NCBI RefSeq assembly: GCF_026745355.1
Contig: NC_079202.1
Location: forward strand, 31,757,145 to 31,821,144
Source of the DNA: Beta vulgaris subsp. vulgaris
Taxonomy: Eukaryota > Streptophyta > Magnoliopsida > Caryophyllales > Amaranthaceae
Direction of reading: 5' to 3'
Length of the DNA: 64,000 nucleotides
Part shown: one piece after another, positions 1 to 11,107 of the stretch
How positions within the stretch are numbered: position 1 is the stretch's first letter
Layout of the letters: each line of letters begins with the position of its first letter
Position numbers and translations under genes: made by a program
Notes under the pieces: generated by a model
Databases searched by the model: none
Seen by the model: only the letters and a program-made list of their open reading frames with translations
What the model was told of the DNA's origin: nothing

Positions 1-31
1 TCTCAGATTTATATAACGAAAAGCTTAAAAC

Positions 32-176
32 ATGATCGAGATTCATCAGTGGCAAGAGAGAAGTAGATCGAGATCGAGTTTCATCAATGGTGAGAGAGAA
101 GTAGATTGAGCTTTATCAATGGTGAGAGAGAAGTAGATCGAGCTTCATCAATGGTGAGAGAGAAGTAGATTGAGCT
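32..176. repeat. Short tandem repeat, 32-38 bp units
   Basis: About four head-to-tail units share the core GTAGATCGAGCTTCATCAAT followed by a GGTGAGAGAGAA-like stretch. The cores start near 63, 101, 133 and 165, so the spacing is 38, 32 and 32 bp. No ORF or known element is associated. The rest of the first 470 bases is AT-rich with nothing else recognisable. Confidence 0.75.
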
Positions 177-469
177 TCTTTGTCATGTCTGAGGAAAATT
201 TTGGAATTGTAAATGACAGGCTCTAAGTTGGAATTTGCAAATGAAAAAAGTTGGGCTAGTTGGAAGTAGGCTGGAATTGGACCAATTCCAATTTCAAATT
301 ATACAACTTCCCAAACACCTCATTTAGGCCAAATCCAGAATTACAAATGAAATTCCCATTCCCAAACATAGCATAAAGTTGAAGAAGTAGCTTTAAAAAA
401 AGCCTTGCATGTTTTTTTTTTTGTTCACTGGAAACTCCAACATGTTTGTTGGCTTAATTTTGGTTTAAA

Positions 470-1022
470 AAAAATATTTTTTTTCTTCCCAAACTACCTT
501 TAAGTTCCAAGTTTTTGCGAGAAACTAACTTATAAAAATTTTGTTGTCCTAAACTACCTTACTTATACCATTTTGTTGTAGACAACTAGCTCATGTCTGT
601 TTCCAGCGCTGACTCTTCTTTTTTCATTTTTTTAACGTCACGTAATATGACTTGATCTCTTAAAACCCTTTTTTCATTTCCCCACCCTACTTTCCCCATT
701 TTCCTATGCATGCTCTCTTTCTGTCATACCTATGTCAACACTTTGTACTACCAAGTCACCATTAACTTATTCTTCTATTTAAACTAAAATTGAAATAATC
801 ACTCTCCTAATCTACTGATCAAATCTTAAGCAATTTCCACAAAGGTAAATTTGTTTTCTCCCAGAATTTTGAACTTCTAAAAAATTCATCGCCGAAAACC
901 AATATTAGGTAGCTTTTAACAACAAAATAGTTTAAGTAAAATAGTTTAGAATAACAAATCTTTTATAAGTAATTTCTTGCAAAAAAATGAAAAGTTAAAG
1001 ATAATTTAAGACAATTTTTTTT
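470..1022. mobile_element. Foldback / MITE-like inverted repeat
   Basis: The left arm (about 477-625) and the reverse complement of the right arm (about 885-1022) align over roughly 140 bases. Both contain TTTTTGCGAGAAACT/TTTTTGCAAGAAATT followed by ACTTATAAAA, then TTTTGTTGT and a CTAAACTA(C/T) motif. The arms are clearly diverged. The middle is AT- and CT-rich and non-coding. The flanks are A/T runs, so no target duplication can be assigned. The long arms and lack of an ORF fit a non-autonomous foldback element (MULE-type or similar); the superfamily is not proven. Confidence 0.5.
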
Positions 1023-1092
1023 GCATTTAAAGCTTTCTCTTGAAAGTTCATGCATTTTGAACGGTGCGTGCCTTTCTCTAGATACACCCGTG

Positions 1093-2470
1093 TAGGGGTG
1101 TTAACGAGCCGAATCGAGACCGAACCTTACTAGGCTCGGCTCGGCTCGAAAACACATTTTATTATAGGCTCGAGCTCGAAGCTCGTCGAGCTTAAAAATA
1201 TTGGGCTCGGCTCGAGCTCGAGTTGTAAATTTTCGGCTTAGTTCGGCTCGACAGGCTCGAGAAGCTCGAAAATCACTTTCAAACTCGACAGGCTTGAGAA
1301 GCTCAAAAATCACTTTCAAACAAGGTTAGATATCATAAGCCCAAACACTTAATAATTCAAGGGCCCAATTTCTAACCAATTGTTGTCAGCAAAGCCCAAG
1401 CAAATAGCTAGCATGCTGTAAGGAATTAGGAGCTTAAGGACTTGCTTTTATAACCACATGAAATCATTGTCCTCATCTAACCCACCGATATGGGATGCAT
1501 GATGCTGCTGCCAAAATTTGTTCTTTTATGGAGAAGCTTTGCCTTTACTTTTTTCTATTTGTTATATAGTCTTGCTCTTTCTTTTGTCTATTTTGATGAG
1601 CGACAATGAAATAGGAAGAGAGAGAGAATAGCAATTCATTTCTAGTATTTCTTTTCATTTTTCTTCTTTCTAATATCCATTTTTTTAAAACAAATTTTAA
1701 GACTACAAATTCATTTGTTTTATGTGCTCCAAGTCTTTAACAGGTGATCTTTCAATCATACATTTCTAACAATTAATTTATTTGCTCTTAAAAAAATGTG
1801 ATAACTCGACTACATTCACTTTTTATATACTAAATTTGACTAAGTAAAAAAATCATTATATAGTATGTTGAACTACTTGTTAGTCTCTGTGCATACTATC
1901 TAATTATCAACTCTTTATAGTTGTTTAGTTAATAAATAAGTAATACTATATCTCTTACAACCTGTATACTATCTAATTATTAACTTGGTTCTCATTATCG
2001 ATATGTGCGTCATAAAACTATTGTTTGATTTCTCGATGTGTCGTTCTTATTAGATGGTTTGTTCAAGACCCTCAAACTTAAAATATTGGATCCACCTCAA
2101 CCCCTGGTTGTCTCAAACCATGAAGCGAAAAAGTATACAAGTGGGAATTTAGCGGGCTATATCAACTTTGTTATTCAAATCAAAAATCACAACTTTGAAA
2201 ATATTATGACTACTAACATGACAACTTTTAACCATGATTATTAAATAATTTCTTTTATCTTATATTAAACATTCATGAAATATTTTTAGTAATAAAAAAA
2301 TTATCGAGCCTGTTTGCGAGCTTTCGAGCCGAGCTTAAGGTAGCTCGGCTCGGCTCGTTAAGTTCTCGAGCCGATCCCGAACTCGAGTCGAGCCCTCTCG
2401 AGCCGAGCTTTGACCGAGCCGAGCTCGAACAGTTTGCGAATCACCCTGGCTCATTAACACCCCTACAGGC
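1093..2470. mobile_element. Non-autonomous hAT-like element with GAGCTCG-rich subterminal arrays
   Basis: The ends are inverted: TAGGGGTGTTAACGAGCC on the left and, read inward from the right, a GTAGGGGTGTTAATGAGCC match. The repeat TACACCCGTG lies at 1083-1092 and again at 2471-2480, which looks like a target duplication. Five or so extra bases (CAGGC) sit at the right boundary, so the exact end is uncertain. Both subterminal zones (about 1105-1320 and 2305-2440) are packed with GGCTCG / GAGCTCG / CTCGAG motifs. About 980 bp of AT-rich non-coding DNA lies between them. TAGGGGTG ends and motif arrays are known for plant hAT elements; no transposase is encoded here. Confidence 0.6.
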
Positions 2471-2480
2471 TACACCCGTG

Positions 2481-4188
2481 TGCACTCGTCTCTTCTCCCC
2501 ACCAAGGCACCAGCCACCAAGTACTATCACGCGCGCCGGCCACTCTATCCTTTCTCATCCTCGTAACTTCCTCTCTTTTGTTTCCTTTCTCTCTGTCAAA
2601 CTCAAACGTTGCTCTCATCTCTCACTCTCTGTCTCTCTCGTCGTCGGCCGTCGGACTCACTTACCGGCAACTGCGCTCAAAGCCTCAACTTAAGTACTTA
2701 TCGGGACTGCACTCAAACTCTTGCCCTCTTCGACTTCGATTACTGGCAAGATTAACACCACTTTGATTTCGATTGTTTTCGTTATTCAACGTTCTTGCTT
2801 CTTCGCCGTTCAACTATTTATCGACGACTGCGCTCAACTCTTGCTTCTTCGACTCAGGTTTTTTTTTCATTTTCTGGTTCAATACTCTGGATTTGCTTTT
2901 TTTATTGTTAAATCTTCTTTGATGGTTTAGTATTTCATTTCTACCGTTTGGTGAATTTCAATTTTTAATTGTTAGTTAAGGATTTATTAGTATATTATTG
3001 TTAGTTTATTGTAATTGTGGAAATAATTTATAGTGAATATTTCATTTTGGGGGGTTAATTTAAGTTGAAATGCTACATTAACTTTTTTCCTAATCAAGGT
3101 TTAGGAGCCCTTACTGTATTCTTCTCCAATTACAATAACAATTCTTTGCTTTTGCGTGTTTGTGTTTCACATTATCTCGGAGTCTTTCTCTGAGTTGAGA
3201 GTGTGGTAAAAAAGACTGCAAATTTCTAATACGTGTTCTTGGGGTGTTAGGTGTTAGGAATTGGGTTGGATTCATGAATAATATATATAGCTTTGACTTT
3301 GCTGTAAAGTTGTTGAATTTTGTTCGAGTGTAAAATGGTGTTTTGCTTAAATTAAAAGATATATACTTAAGGCTTTAATGGCTAATGTTCAGTGTTTAGT
3401 CCCTGATGTAGTGGACTCCTTTTGTAGTTTGGACTTCTTTGATGTTTTGCTCGTAGTTTTTCTTACAATCAAGGTGTGATTTCAGATAATTGTTAGATCT
3501 GATACAAATTATGTTTTATATATTGGATGTAAATTTAGCAAGGTCATGGCTCCCGTAAGTGGCTTCCATAAAATACCTGTTTTTATGTTGAAAGTCGATA
3601 ATGATTGAAATTTTTGTATTATGTATGTTAATTATTGCATGTTTTAGCTTCATTAATTTTACTTGGAGTGTAGTAGATAATATCGCAATATTACGCTACC
3701 CCTGACCTTGGATCCTAGATCCGCCCCTAATTGCAAGGCATTACAGGGAAGTACTTATTTTACTATATAATTCAAGTTTCTAATTTAAATTTTGTAGTTT
3801 AGCATTCAATATTTGTGTAAAAAGCTTTCAATTTAATTCAATATATATTATGCTCACTCAAATTACAAAAAAAAAAAAAAAAAAAAATCAGATTCTGGGG
3901 TTTAACGCCACTGATATGAACAAGTTTTGGTTCCTCCCGCGGAGGAATTAGACAAAGCTGGAATTGAGAACTTTGAAGTGGGTTTTTTTTTTGTCAATGA
4001 TTAATTTCCGCCCTAAAAATTTCTTATAATCTCCCTAAAATAGGTAGTATGTAACTTTCATCATATACTGATATTTAATGTTTGGTTTCACCCTAAATTT
4101 GGACTGTCAATTGAACGAGAGATGTTTAGATTTTGCAGACTATAAATAACACAAATAAGGGAGTTTTGGAATTGCACAAAAGATCAAG
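2481..4188 (+). promoter_or_regulatory. UTP11: Probable 5' leader exon and leader intron of UTP11
   Basis: Right after the hAT-like element comes a CT-rich, GC-richer stretch (about 2481-2857) typical of a plant 5' untranslated exon. It ends at a plausible donor (CAG|GTTTTT, intron from 2858). An acceptor TTTTGCAG| ends at 4138 and is followed by about 50 bases of leader before the ATG at 4189. The 1.28-kb intron is T-rich and holds an A24 run at about 3863-3887. The transcription start and the leader splice are inferred, not seen; short ORFs in the leader are not credible genes. Confidence 0.45.
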
Positions 4189-7100
4189 ATGTCATCAATC
4201 AGAAATGCAATCTCGAAAAGGGCGTATAAGGAGCGATCGCAACCGTGAGTCTACTTAGTTTAGTTCCTCTAATTTAGCTTAGTTCATGAAATCTTCTTTT
4301 GTTAATCATGTCTTTTTTCTTGTTGCGGAGCAGGGCTTCAAGGAAAAAGTTTGGGTTCCTTGAAAAGCACAAGGACTATGTCATCCGAGCAAGAGAATTC
4401 CATAAAAAAGAGGATACATTGCGAGTAAATATTTTTCCTTTTCGTTTCGAGTTCCTTTACTTGTTGAACATTTAAATGTCGATTGTTTGTTTTGGGAGTT
4501 GTGCTGTCGATTAACTGTTCATATGCATCTCTAAAATTCTATTATTGGTATTTTTTCAGAGACTCAAAGAAAAGGCGGCAAATAGGAACCCTGATGAATT
4601 TTATTTTCGCATGATCAGAACTAAGACAGTAAATGGAGTCCATAGACCTGAGTGAGACTTATCTTAGTGCTGCAAAAAATTTATTTTGTTTTTATTGTTG
4701 TGTAGTGTTCGTTTTGTTCTCATTATTTTGTTTCTATGTAACCTTAGGAGCGAGGCAAACAAGTATACACCTGAAGAACTTTTGTTGATGAAAACACAAG
4801 ACATAGGTTATGTGCTTCAGAAAATCCAAAGTGAAAAGAAGGTAAGAGTATTGAGCGTAATATTGTGGATTTTCTGTATTCTTTTGTGAAGAGATACAAA
4901 TGTTTGCTAACTTTCTTTGTGGTTTATGTTGTTGATTCTATGCTCTCTTTGTTTTCAGAAAGTTGGAAAGCTTAAAGCTATATTACATTCTTTGGATATT
5001 CGGCCCTTAAGCAAACACATTTACTATGCAGAGGACAGGTTTGTGCTTGAACCATTGAGTTTACGGGATGAGGCCATGGGGGTTAAGGTGGGGACTGAGC
5101 ATTCCCCCTTCCCCCTTTCTCTCTATTTTTCACTATGTAGACCAGTGGAACTGTCTTCTCTTTCAGTATCCCTTGTGTTCATCCCTGTATTTGTCAGTCC
5201 CCTATGTCTGTGATATGCTTTGGTGCCTGTGAATTGAAATTCTTTAATGCTTTTCATCTCGTCCGTCTAAAGTGACCAAAGCCAAGGTGCTAACTTAAGA
5301 GCTCTAATTGAGGTGTCTGGAAACCTTTGTATCACAGTGAAGAGGCTAATGAGATACAATCAAGATCCTCAAAGAAGGATGAGCTTCCTACATCAGGGTC
5401 TGTACCTTATGCTATCAAGAGGTATAGGCTTTTTACATTTTTTTTGTTGTTATTGTTTTTTGAATATTTTGGCACTTTTATCCTGCCCTTTTTCTCCTGA
5501 TACAAGAGGATTGATTATTTCAGTTAGATATTTGCTTTGTCCATCTCTTTTAGACCTTGTTTTGGCAATTGCATTATTTTTGGGGAATGCTGAATTTAGC
5601 TGTCTTAAATTGTTTTAAAAGGATAAGATACCTTATGGATTTTGAACTCTTGAACTTGGAGGATGCTCAAATGTCCATGTACCTTAGATATCTGGCCAAC
5701 TTGCCGTCTGATCAAACTCAGAACTCAAGATATTGGGCCTTTATGAAAAGCATGACTGCAGGGCTTATAGGCTATAAGGGGTCTTAAGTGATCCCTGTTT
5801 TCATATATATTGTTGTGTGATACCACAATAATGGAAAAAGAGATGTAAGATTTGAAAGATTTTGATAGTGGGAGAATGATTTGTGATGAAGATTTGTACC
5901 ACAATTGATGGCCTGGCTTGTAAAAATTTGTGATGAAGATTTGTCTCATATTTAAACATTAACCTACCTTTTCCAATTATGTAAAGAACATGCAATTAGG
6001 GAGGGCAATCCCTGACATGACCTGATAACACGACACGAACCCAACTTGAAGTTACTGAGAGCAACAAGAACCCAACACGAACACAAATGACATGAAGTCA
6101 ACCCGATTAATTACATTTATCATAATCCAACTATTCCACTTTTTATATCAGTTTTGATACATTTGGGGGCCAACCCGAAAACGACAAGAAACCAAACACG
6201 AATACGACCCACTGACAAGAATTGCCAGCACTACATGCAATGCATGCAAACTGCGGAGCAGAGGAAGATGGATGTTTCTAGGACAATGGTGGTTGAATGG
6301 TTGTAATTTGGGCGTTGTTGTCGGTGCAGTGCGAAGAGGGGGTTTTATTAGATCAAAATAAGTGAATAGTGGTTATCTGGTGGTGGTTTGATTGACTTTA
6401 GTGGTATTGTGGTAGAGAGTGGTGCTCTGGAACCTAATTATGAGGATCCCCTTTGTTTTTGAGGTAGGAGATAATGAGAATACAGAGAGATTGATGTTCT
6501 TATGTTCATTGTTTGTGAGGAGGGTTTTACTTTGGGGGCAAGGATGTTTTGTGCTTGAGGAAGTAATGTTTGGGTTCATCTGATGCCTACTCATTCAATG
6601 AAGCTATTTTACTTGGTGGTGCTGAATGAGATGTCAGGATAAACAGTCACAAAGCTGTGTTAGACACCAATTAGTAAAGAGCTTCTCAGTATATGCTCCT
6701 TGGTTTTTCAAAATGGTACTCATCTAGAAGATTCAATTGCATAATGTGGAACTCTTCATATTTTACATATAACAAATGGACAAGTTTACAATCAACGTGA
6801 TATGAACCTCGGCAGGCTTTGCATAAGCCTAAAGAGTAAAGAAACCACTAGGCCACTGGCACAATGTATATTTCCCACGTGAATTTGACGTTGAGAATTA
6901 CTAAACTCAACAATTTGCAGACCTACTTAGCTTGGGTAGGCTAGTGATAGATTGCTAGTGATTCAAAATGCCTGGTGTGCTATTTTATATCATTATTTTG
7001 CTAAAAATTAAATTTATGCATGCACAAAAATATGCATATACTATAAAGTACTCCCTTCACTCTATTCCATTTCCTTTTTAGTTACAAGCTTTTGGCCTTC

Positions 7101-10100
7101 CTTTCAATCAATTTCCTTCAATAATAAAATAGGTGCCATATTTTTTATTATATTTTGCTACCTTTTGTGCTAAGTGCATTATTTGATAGTATTAGTTATA
7201 ATATCTGATGAATAGATTTTTATTAATCTTAGAATGAGAAATGATTTTTGATTTTCAATTAATCTTTTGCAGTAGTTTTTCCTTTTTCTCTTTGGTTTAT
7301 TACTTGGAATAAAAGTGCTTTTTATTTCAGAATTAGTTTTTACCTTTGAGTAGCCCATGAGTGGGGGGGGGGGGGAGTTGTGTTATAGGGTAAGTTGTGC
7401 TGGGGGAAGAGTGGAGAGATCGCATGGGTGAAGGCGACTGGGAGTGGTGGGGGAGTTGTACTAGGGTGAAGAGGACTGCACATTGAGGGCTGCAGTTGAG
7501 GGCGACAACGCTTCCTTGTATAAAATCTTCTCCCCTGTACAACGACATTTTGCCCATGACTTAAGCTCATTTTAATAATATTCTTTAATGTCGTGAGCAT
7601 TAGACCTATGTTTTCCTTCACCTTGATAAGACAAAGATAGACTCCCCATATTGAGAAAGTCCTCTACTGAGTCTCTATAGGCTTCAAACTGGGGAAATTA
7701 TTTTGCTACAAGATGTGGTGAATGATTCACCACAACATTGGAGCAAAACAATGGGGCCATGAGGGTCTTAAACTTGCTGAGTTAGCTCCAACTTTAACTC
7801 CAACCTCAACATGCTTCAGGCATAGGGCTCCCAAAGAACATCATTCTTTATGCAAGGGGAAAATGTAGTCTATTTATCAGTAAAAAGAATTCTCTTCAAA
7901 TAAGAACTTTGAAAGAAAAGAAGTCTGTTTCAAGGAGTCTTCGGGGTTTATCGCATCAGTAAGTTGGGTGAAGACCTGTTGCGTCTTACTCCTTATGCTC
8001 CCCGTGTTGTGGCAAATCCAGCGAAGAGCATCCAAACCGGAGGTAAGAGAAGCGTCGATGGTCCCATTCTCTTAACTTTAATATCCAATTTCTTTTGAAG
8101 TTTGGGTATGTGGTATAGAAAAAAGGCCTTAGAAAATAAATGTATCGAAAATACCAATTAAAATCTAAGTTATGAAAAAATATATCAACATAAACTAAAA
8201 ATACAAAGGATAAAAAGAATAACTAAATTACATTACCACAACGAGGTGTTGCCCTTACTGGATTTCCTGTTATTCGATTTGTACTAGTTCATGTCGTGGT
8301 AGAGAAAAGCCAACAATGCTTCTCCCCACGCATACAAAATCACCTCATTCACATATGAGCTCAGGCGAATATGACCATTGTGGGACGGGATGATCATGCA
8401 ATGCACAACCATTAGAATAACAATTATCCTTTTCTATCTTGGGCTCCTTCGTACTTGTTGCAATTGTTTGTAGATTAGTTAAAGAAATAGATTGGCATGC
8501 AACTATGTGGAGTGAACTTAGTCATCATTCCATGGATTGAAGGCTTGCAAATCTTGATTATCATTGGGGTTCACCGGCTTGCCCACTATAAACAATTCGG
8601 TTAGAAAGAGGACGTCCTCTAATGTAGGGTTCATTCTGATCCGCTGATCATCATAGACAAAAGTGAAACCATAAGCACCCTTATCTTCATCTATCACATA
8701 ATAGTAGTCTATTGTTTATGAAATTAGAGCACTCAAAGAATATTAGTCTTTGCTCTCAGTTTGCACGCAAACCTTCAATAAATGGGGAAGGCAGCTATCA
8801 TTGTCATTAGATGCGATGACTTCATCTATGGTTTCCTTAAATCTATCATCCAACTTTGCATAAAATTTGCAAACTTTAGGAATTCGACTTCTTACCCTCA
8901 TTTCCTACAATAATAAACATCTCCATTTAGCGCATGCAATGCCAAAGTTCTTAAGAACATACAGTTACCATCCTATCACCCAAATTGTTCTCCTTTTAAA
9001 TTCACTACAGGATACCATCACCCAAACCGTTCTTTCAATCAAAATTTAAAATTTCCAAATTAAATTTACAAAAAAAGTGAAAATTGAATATTAACAACCC
9101 CACATTAAAAACCCCTGAATCGTATAATTCACAGAATATAAACAAAACAATTAAAGAAAGTACCTTTTGCGATTAGATTAGTATCACTTATATAGATATG
9201 AAAGAAGTATTCACTCCTTGCCGTATGAGAATCCGGAATTTTGCCGTATGGAAGAAAATCAGATTCCGATGCTTTTGCAATTGGGGTTACGAGGGAAGCT
9301 ATGGGGGAAGCTATGGAGGTTACAAGAACGAGAATGAAAGTTATGGAGGTTATGAGGGAAGCTATGGGGGAAGCACAAAATAAAATTTTATGAGGGAAGC
9401 TAGGGAGGTTACGAGAACGAGCACAAAATAATATGTTATGGGGGAAGCACAAAATAAAATGTTATGGGAGTAAGGTCAGGGTTTGAAACACCTGTGGACA
9501 TATTAGCACTTCGAGTAGATTCGTGATTTCTATAATTCAGTCTTGGTGATGCTGAAAGCTTAAATTTTAGACTAGTGTAATATTGGGTGCATCCTCTTCA
9601 CCTGAATCATGCCAAACTGATCTTATTGGAGCTTATTTTTATAACCTATTGGCCCTTTTGTGAACTTATCTGATCTTATATTCCCGAAACTTATCTTTTG
9701 AAGGTGAAGATAACACACCCTAATGTTAGTATAATGTGATCTAGGTTATCCATAAAAGCTTTGGTGATATTTGATGGCTTTCTAGTGATCTCTACTGTTT
9801 GTTGCTTGTCCATTGCAATATTTGAATTAATGCTTAAAGGATTTCAGGCATCTTATAAATTATCCTATGTTTAATATATTACATTTTCTTGGATAGAAAA
9901 ACAGATGCTTCCTATAGGGAGCTAGAGGCAAGAATGAAAAGAATTGAAGATTTGGAAAAGGTCCATGCAGAGATGGCTTTGCAGAAAGAGCTACAGTATC
10001 AATTCACACTTTTATTATGATCATATCATCATTTATACTATTAGTACCTGCCAAACAAATGAACAATTATGGCTATGGCTTATGATTTTGCTAGGAACTC

Positions 10101-11107
10101 AGTGAGATTAGTGAAAAATTATAAAAACTGCAAATATAAATTAAAGGGGTAGATTGTATTGCTAATTGGAGTAATTAGATCAACGAAATATTCACATTCA
10201 ATAGGCGGACTCTCCATTTTATTTCATTTTTCTATAGTTTCTAGATAGTTCTTTCTGCAGCCTCTTCCTCTTATTTTACTCATTGATCTTTATTATTCTA
10301 CTAACAAACTTCTGTAAAAAGACCCTTAGGATCTCTGACGATGATTATCTCTGACATCATACAATATCTTCTGACTAATTCAACGTATTCCTTTTACCTA
10401 CTTGTCCCTAGATGGCTTTCTAGCAGAAATAAATTTAATAGGCAGTTTAGGTGGATACTATGCAGCATTCCCTAAAGTTAGCTGGCCAAGGAAATGCTAT
10501 ACCTACTAATACTTTCCGGGAAGGTGCCCGCCATGCTCATATCTGAGCTGAATTTTACAGGACTTTTAATTTTGTATGACCGTGATCAACAAATAGCTTG
10601 CCATGCTAATTTCTGACCCTAAGTTTACAGGAATGAAATGCAGATAACTATGATCAAAGAATATGTGATTCAATTAGTTGATATCATAACTAAAAATATT
10701 TCTTTTCTTCTTCGCATTTGCAACAAAATATGTCAGCATTTGATAAGATTGGCTTTTCATTTTTGAAATTCACTATTCACCCTCATATTAGAGGGTAGTG
10801 TTTCTCTTGCCTGATATTCATTGCTGAACCCTCAAATATAGGCATCATGTGAGTACATCCTAGGTTTAAGGGACTCAGTTGTCATCTTCTCGATTGAAGA
10901 AAAGTTTCATGGGGAATATCAAATATGTTTTCCTGTTCTCTGTTATCCCTTGATCCTTATCTCAAGGGTTTTGTGTTTGAGGTATTGACGATTTGAGATT
11001 TTGTACTTGTATTGATGCAGAAGAAGAAAGCAAGACTAACGGGAAGATAGATCGTTTGCCCCACCTCTAGGTCAGTGTACAAGTGGCGTACAGAACGGAA
11101 GCGATAA
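4189..11107 (+). CDS. UTP11: UTP11-like U3 snoRNP / SSU processome protein (C-terminus disrupted)
   Basis: UTP11 is a nucleolar component of the U3 small-subunit processome needed for 18S rRNA processing. Coding exons read here: 4189-4244, 4334-4424, 4560-4651, 4748-4841, 4959-5038, 5338-5421, 9897 to about 9996, and 11021-11107. Joined, they give the family's conserved blocks in order: MSSIRNAISKRAYKERSQP, FGFLEKHKDYVIRA, NPDEFYFRMI, MKTQDIGYVLQKIQSEK, HIYYAED, then SYRELEARMKRIEDLEK and a terminal YKWRTERKR followed by TAA. The length is about 227 codons, close to the usual ~228. Oddities: exon 7 ends CTACAGTATC, which lacks a clean CAG|GT donor in the expected phase. An in-frame TAG at 11048-11050 in the last exon interrupts the conserved basic tail. 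Intron 6 is 4.5 kb and full of repeats. The product is recognised from memory of the family. The break may be real decay or an assembly indel. Confidence 0.85.
5996..6232. mobile_element. Small hAT-like MITE with 8-bp target duplication
   Basis: The 8-bp repeat ACATGCAA lies at 5988-5995 and 6233-6240. Between them are imperfect inverted ends of about 20 bases: left TTAGGGAGGGCAATCCCTGA, right (inward) AGTGCTGGCAATTCTTGTCA. The interior (237 bp) repeats ACACGAACCC-like motifs (ACGACACGAACCC, CCAACACGAACAC, ACACGAATACGACC). An 8-bp duplication with subterminal motif repeats fits a non-autonomous hAT. There is no coding capacity. Confidence 0.65.
6788..6868 (-). repeat. SINE-like / tRNA-derived segment
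   Basis: Read on the minus strand, the segment contains TGGCCTAGTGG, a good polymerase III A-box-like sequence. About 35 bases later comes GAGGTTCATATCA, which resembles a B box. The same A-box string occurs at 12,331-12,341 in another SINE-like copy. No clear poly(A) tail or target duplication was found, so the borders are approximate. Confidence 0.4.
8518..8703 (-). pseudogene. Plant mobile domain (PMD)-like gene fragment
   Basis: The minus strand is open for about 62 codons, from a point inside a former exon to a TAA at 8518-8520. It encodes YYVIDEDKGAYGFTFVYDDQ, then RIRMNPTLEDVLFLTELFIVG, then KPV. The pattern 'MxPTLEDVxxLTxLxxxGKPV' resembles the start of the plant mobile domain found in MAIN-like genes and in transposons. 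There is no start codon or upstream continuation; a stop precedes it in frame. It is probably a transposon-carried fragment lying in the UTP11 intron. The family call is from pattern memory only. Confidence 0.4.

Larger units (their letters stand above)
5422..9896 (+). other. Large sixth coding intron of UTP11 with transposon debris
   Basis: The donor AG|GTATAG follows 5421 and the acceptor TTGGATAG ends at 9896. The interval holds a hAT-like MITE (5996-6232), a SINE-like segment (about 6788-6868), a 13-base G run near 7363-7376, a plant-mobile-domain-like fragment (8518-8703) and a GGGGGAAGCTATG-type simple repeat (about 9270-9475). An ORF at 5557-5787 encodes an unrecognised peptide with segments such as LEDAQMSMYLRYLANLPSD; I cannot assign it. 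The other UTP11 coding introns are about 90-300 bp, so this one has expanded by insertion. Confidence 0.7.

Noticed and set aside
5557..5787. ORF in UTP11 intron 6 ending in AGLIGYKGS
   Set aside because: The peptide looks fairly protein-like, but I recognise no family and see no gene structure around it. Kept only as a note in the intron entry.
9198..9475. Gly/Tyr-rich ORF (SYGGSYGG-like) on the plus strand and its minus-strand counterpart
   Set aside because: The coding look comes from a GGGGGAAGCTATG / GGAGGTTA simple repeat. There is no start context, splice site or family match.
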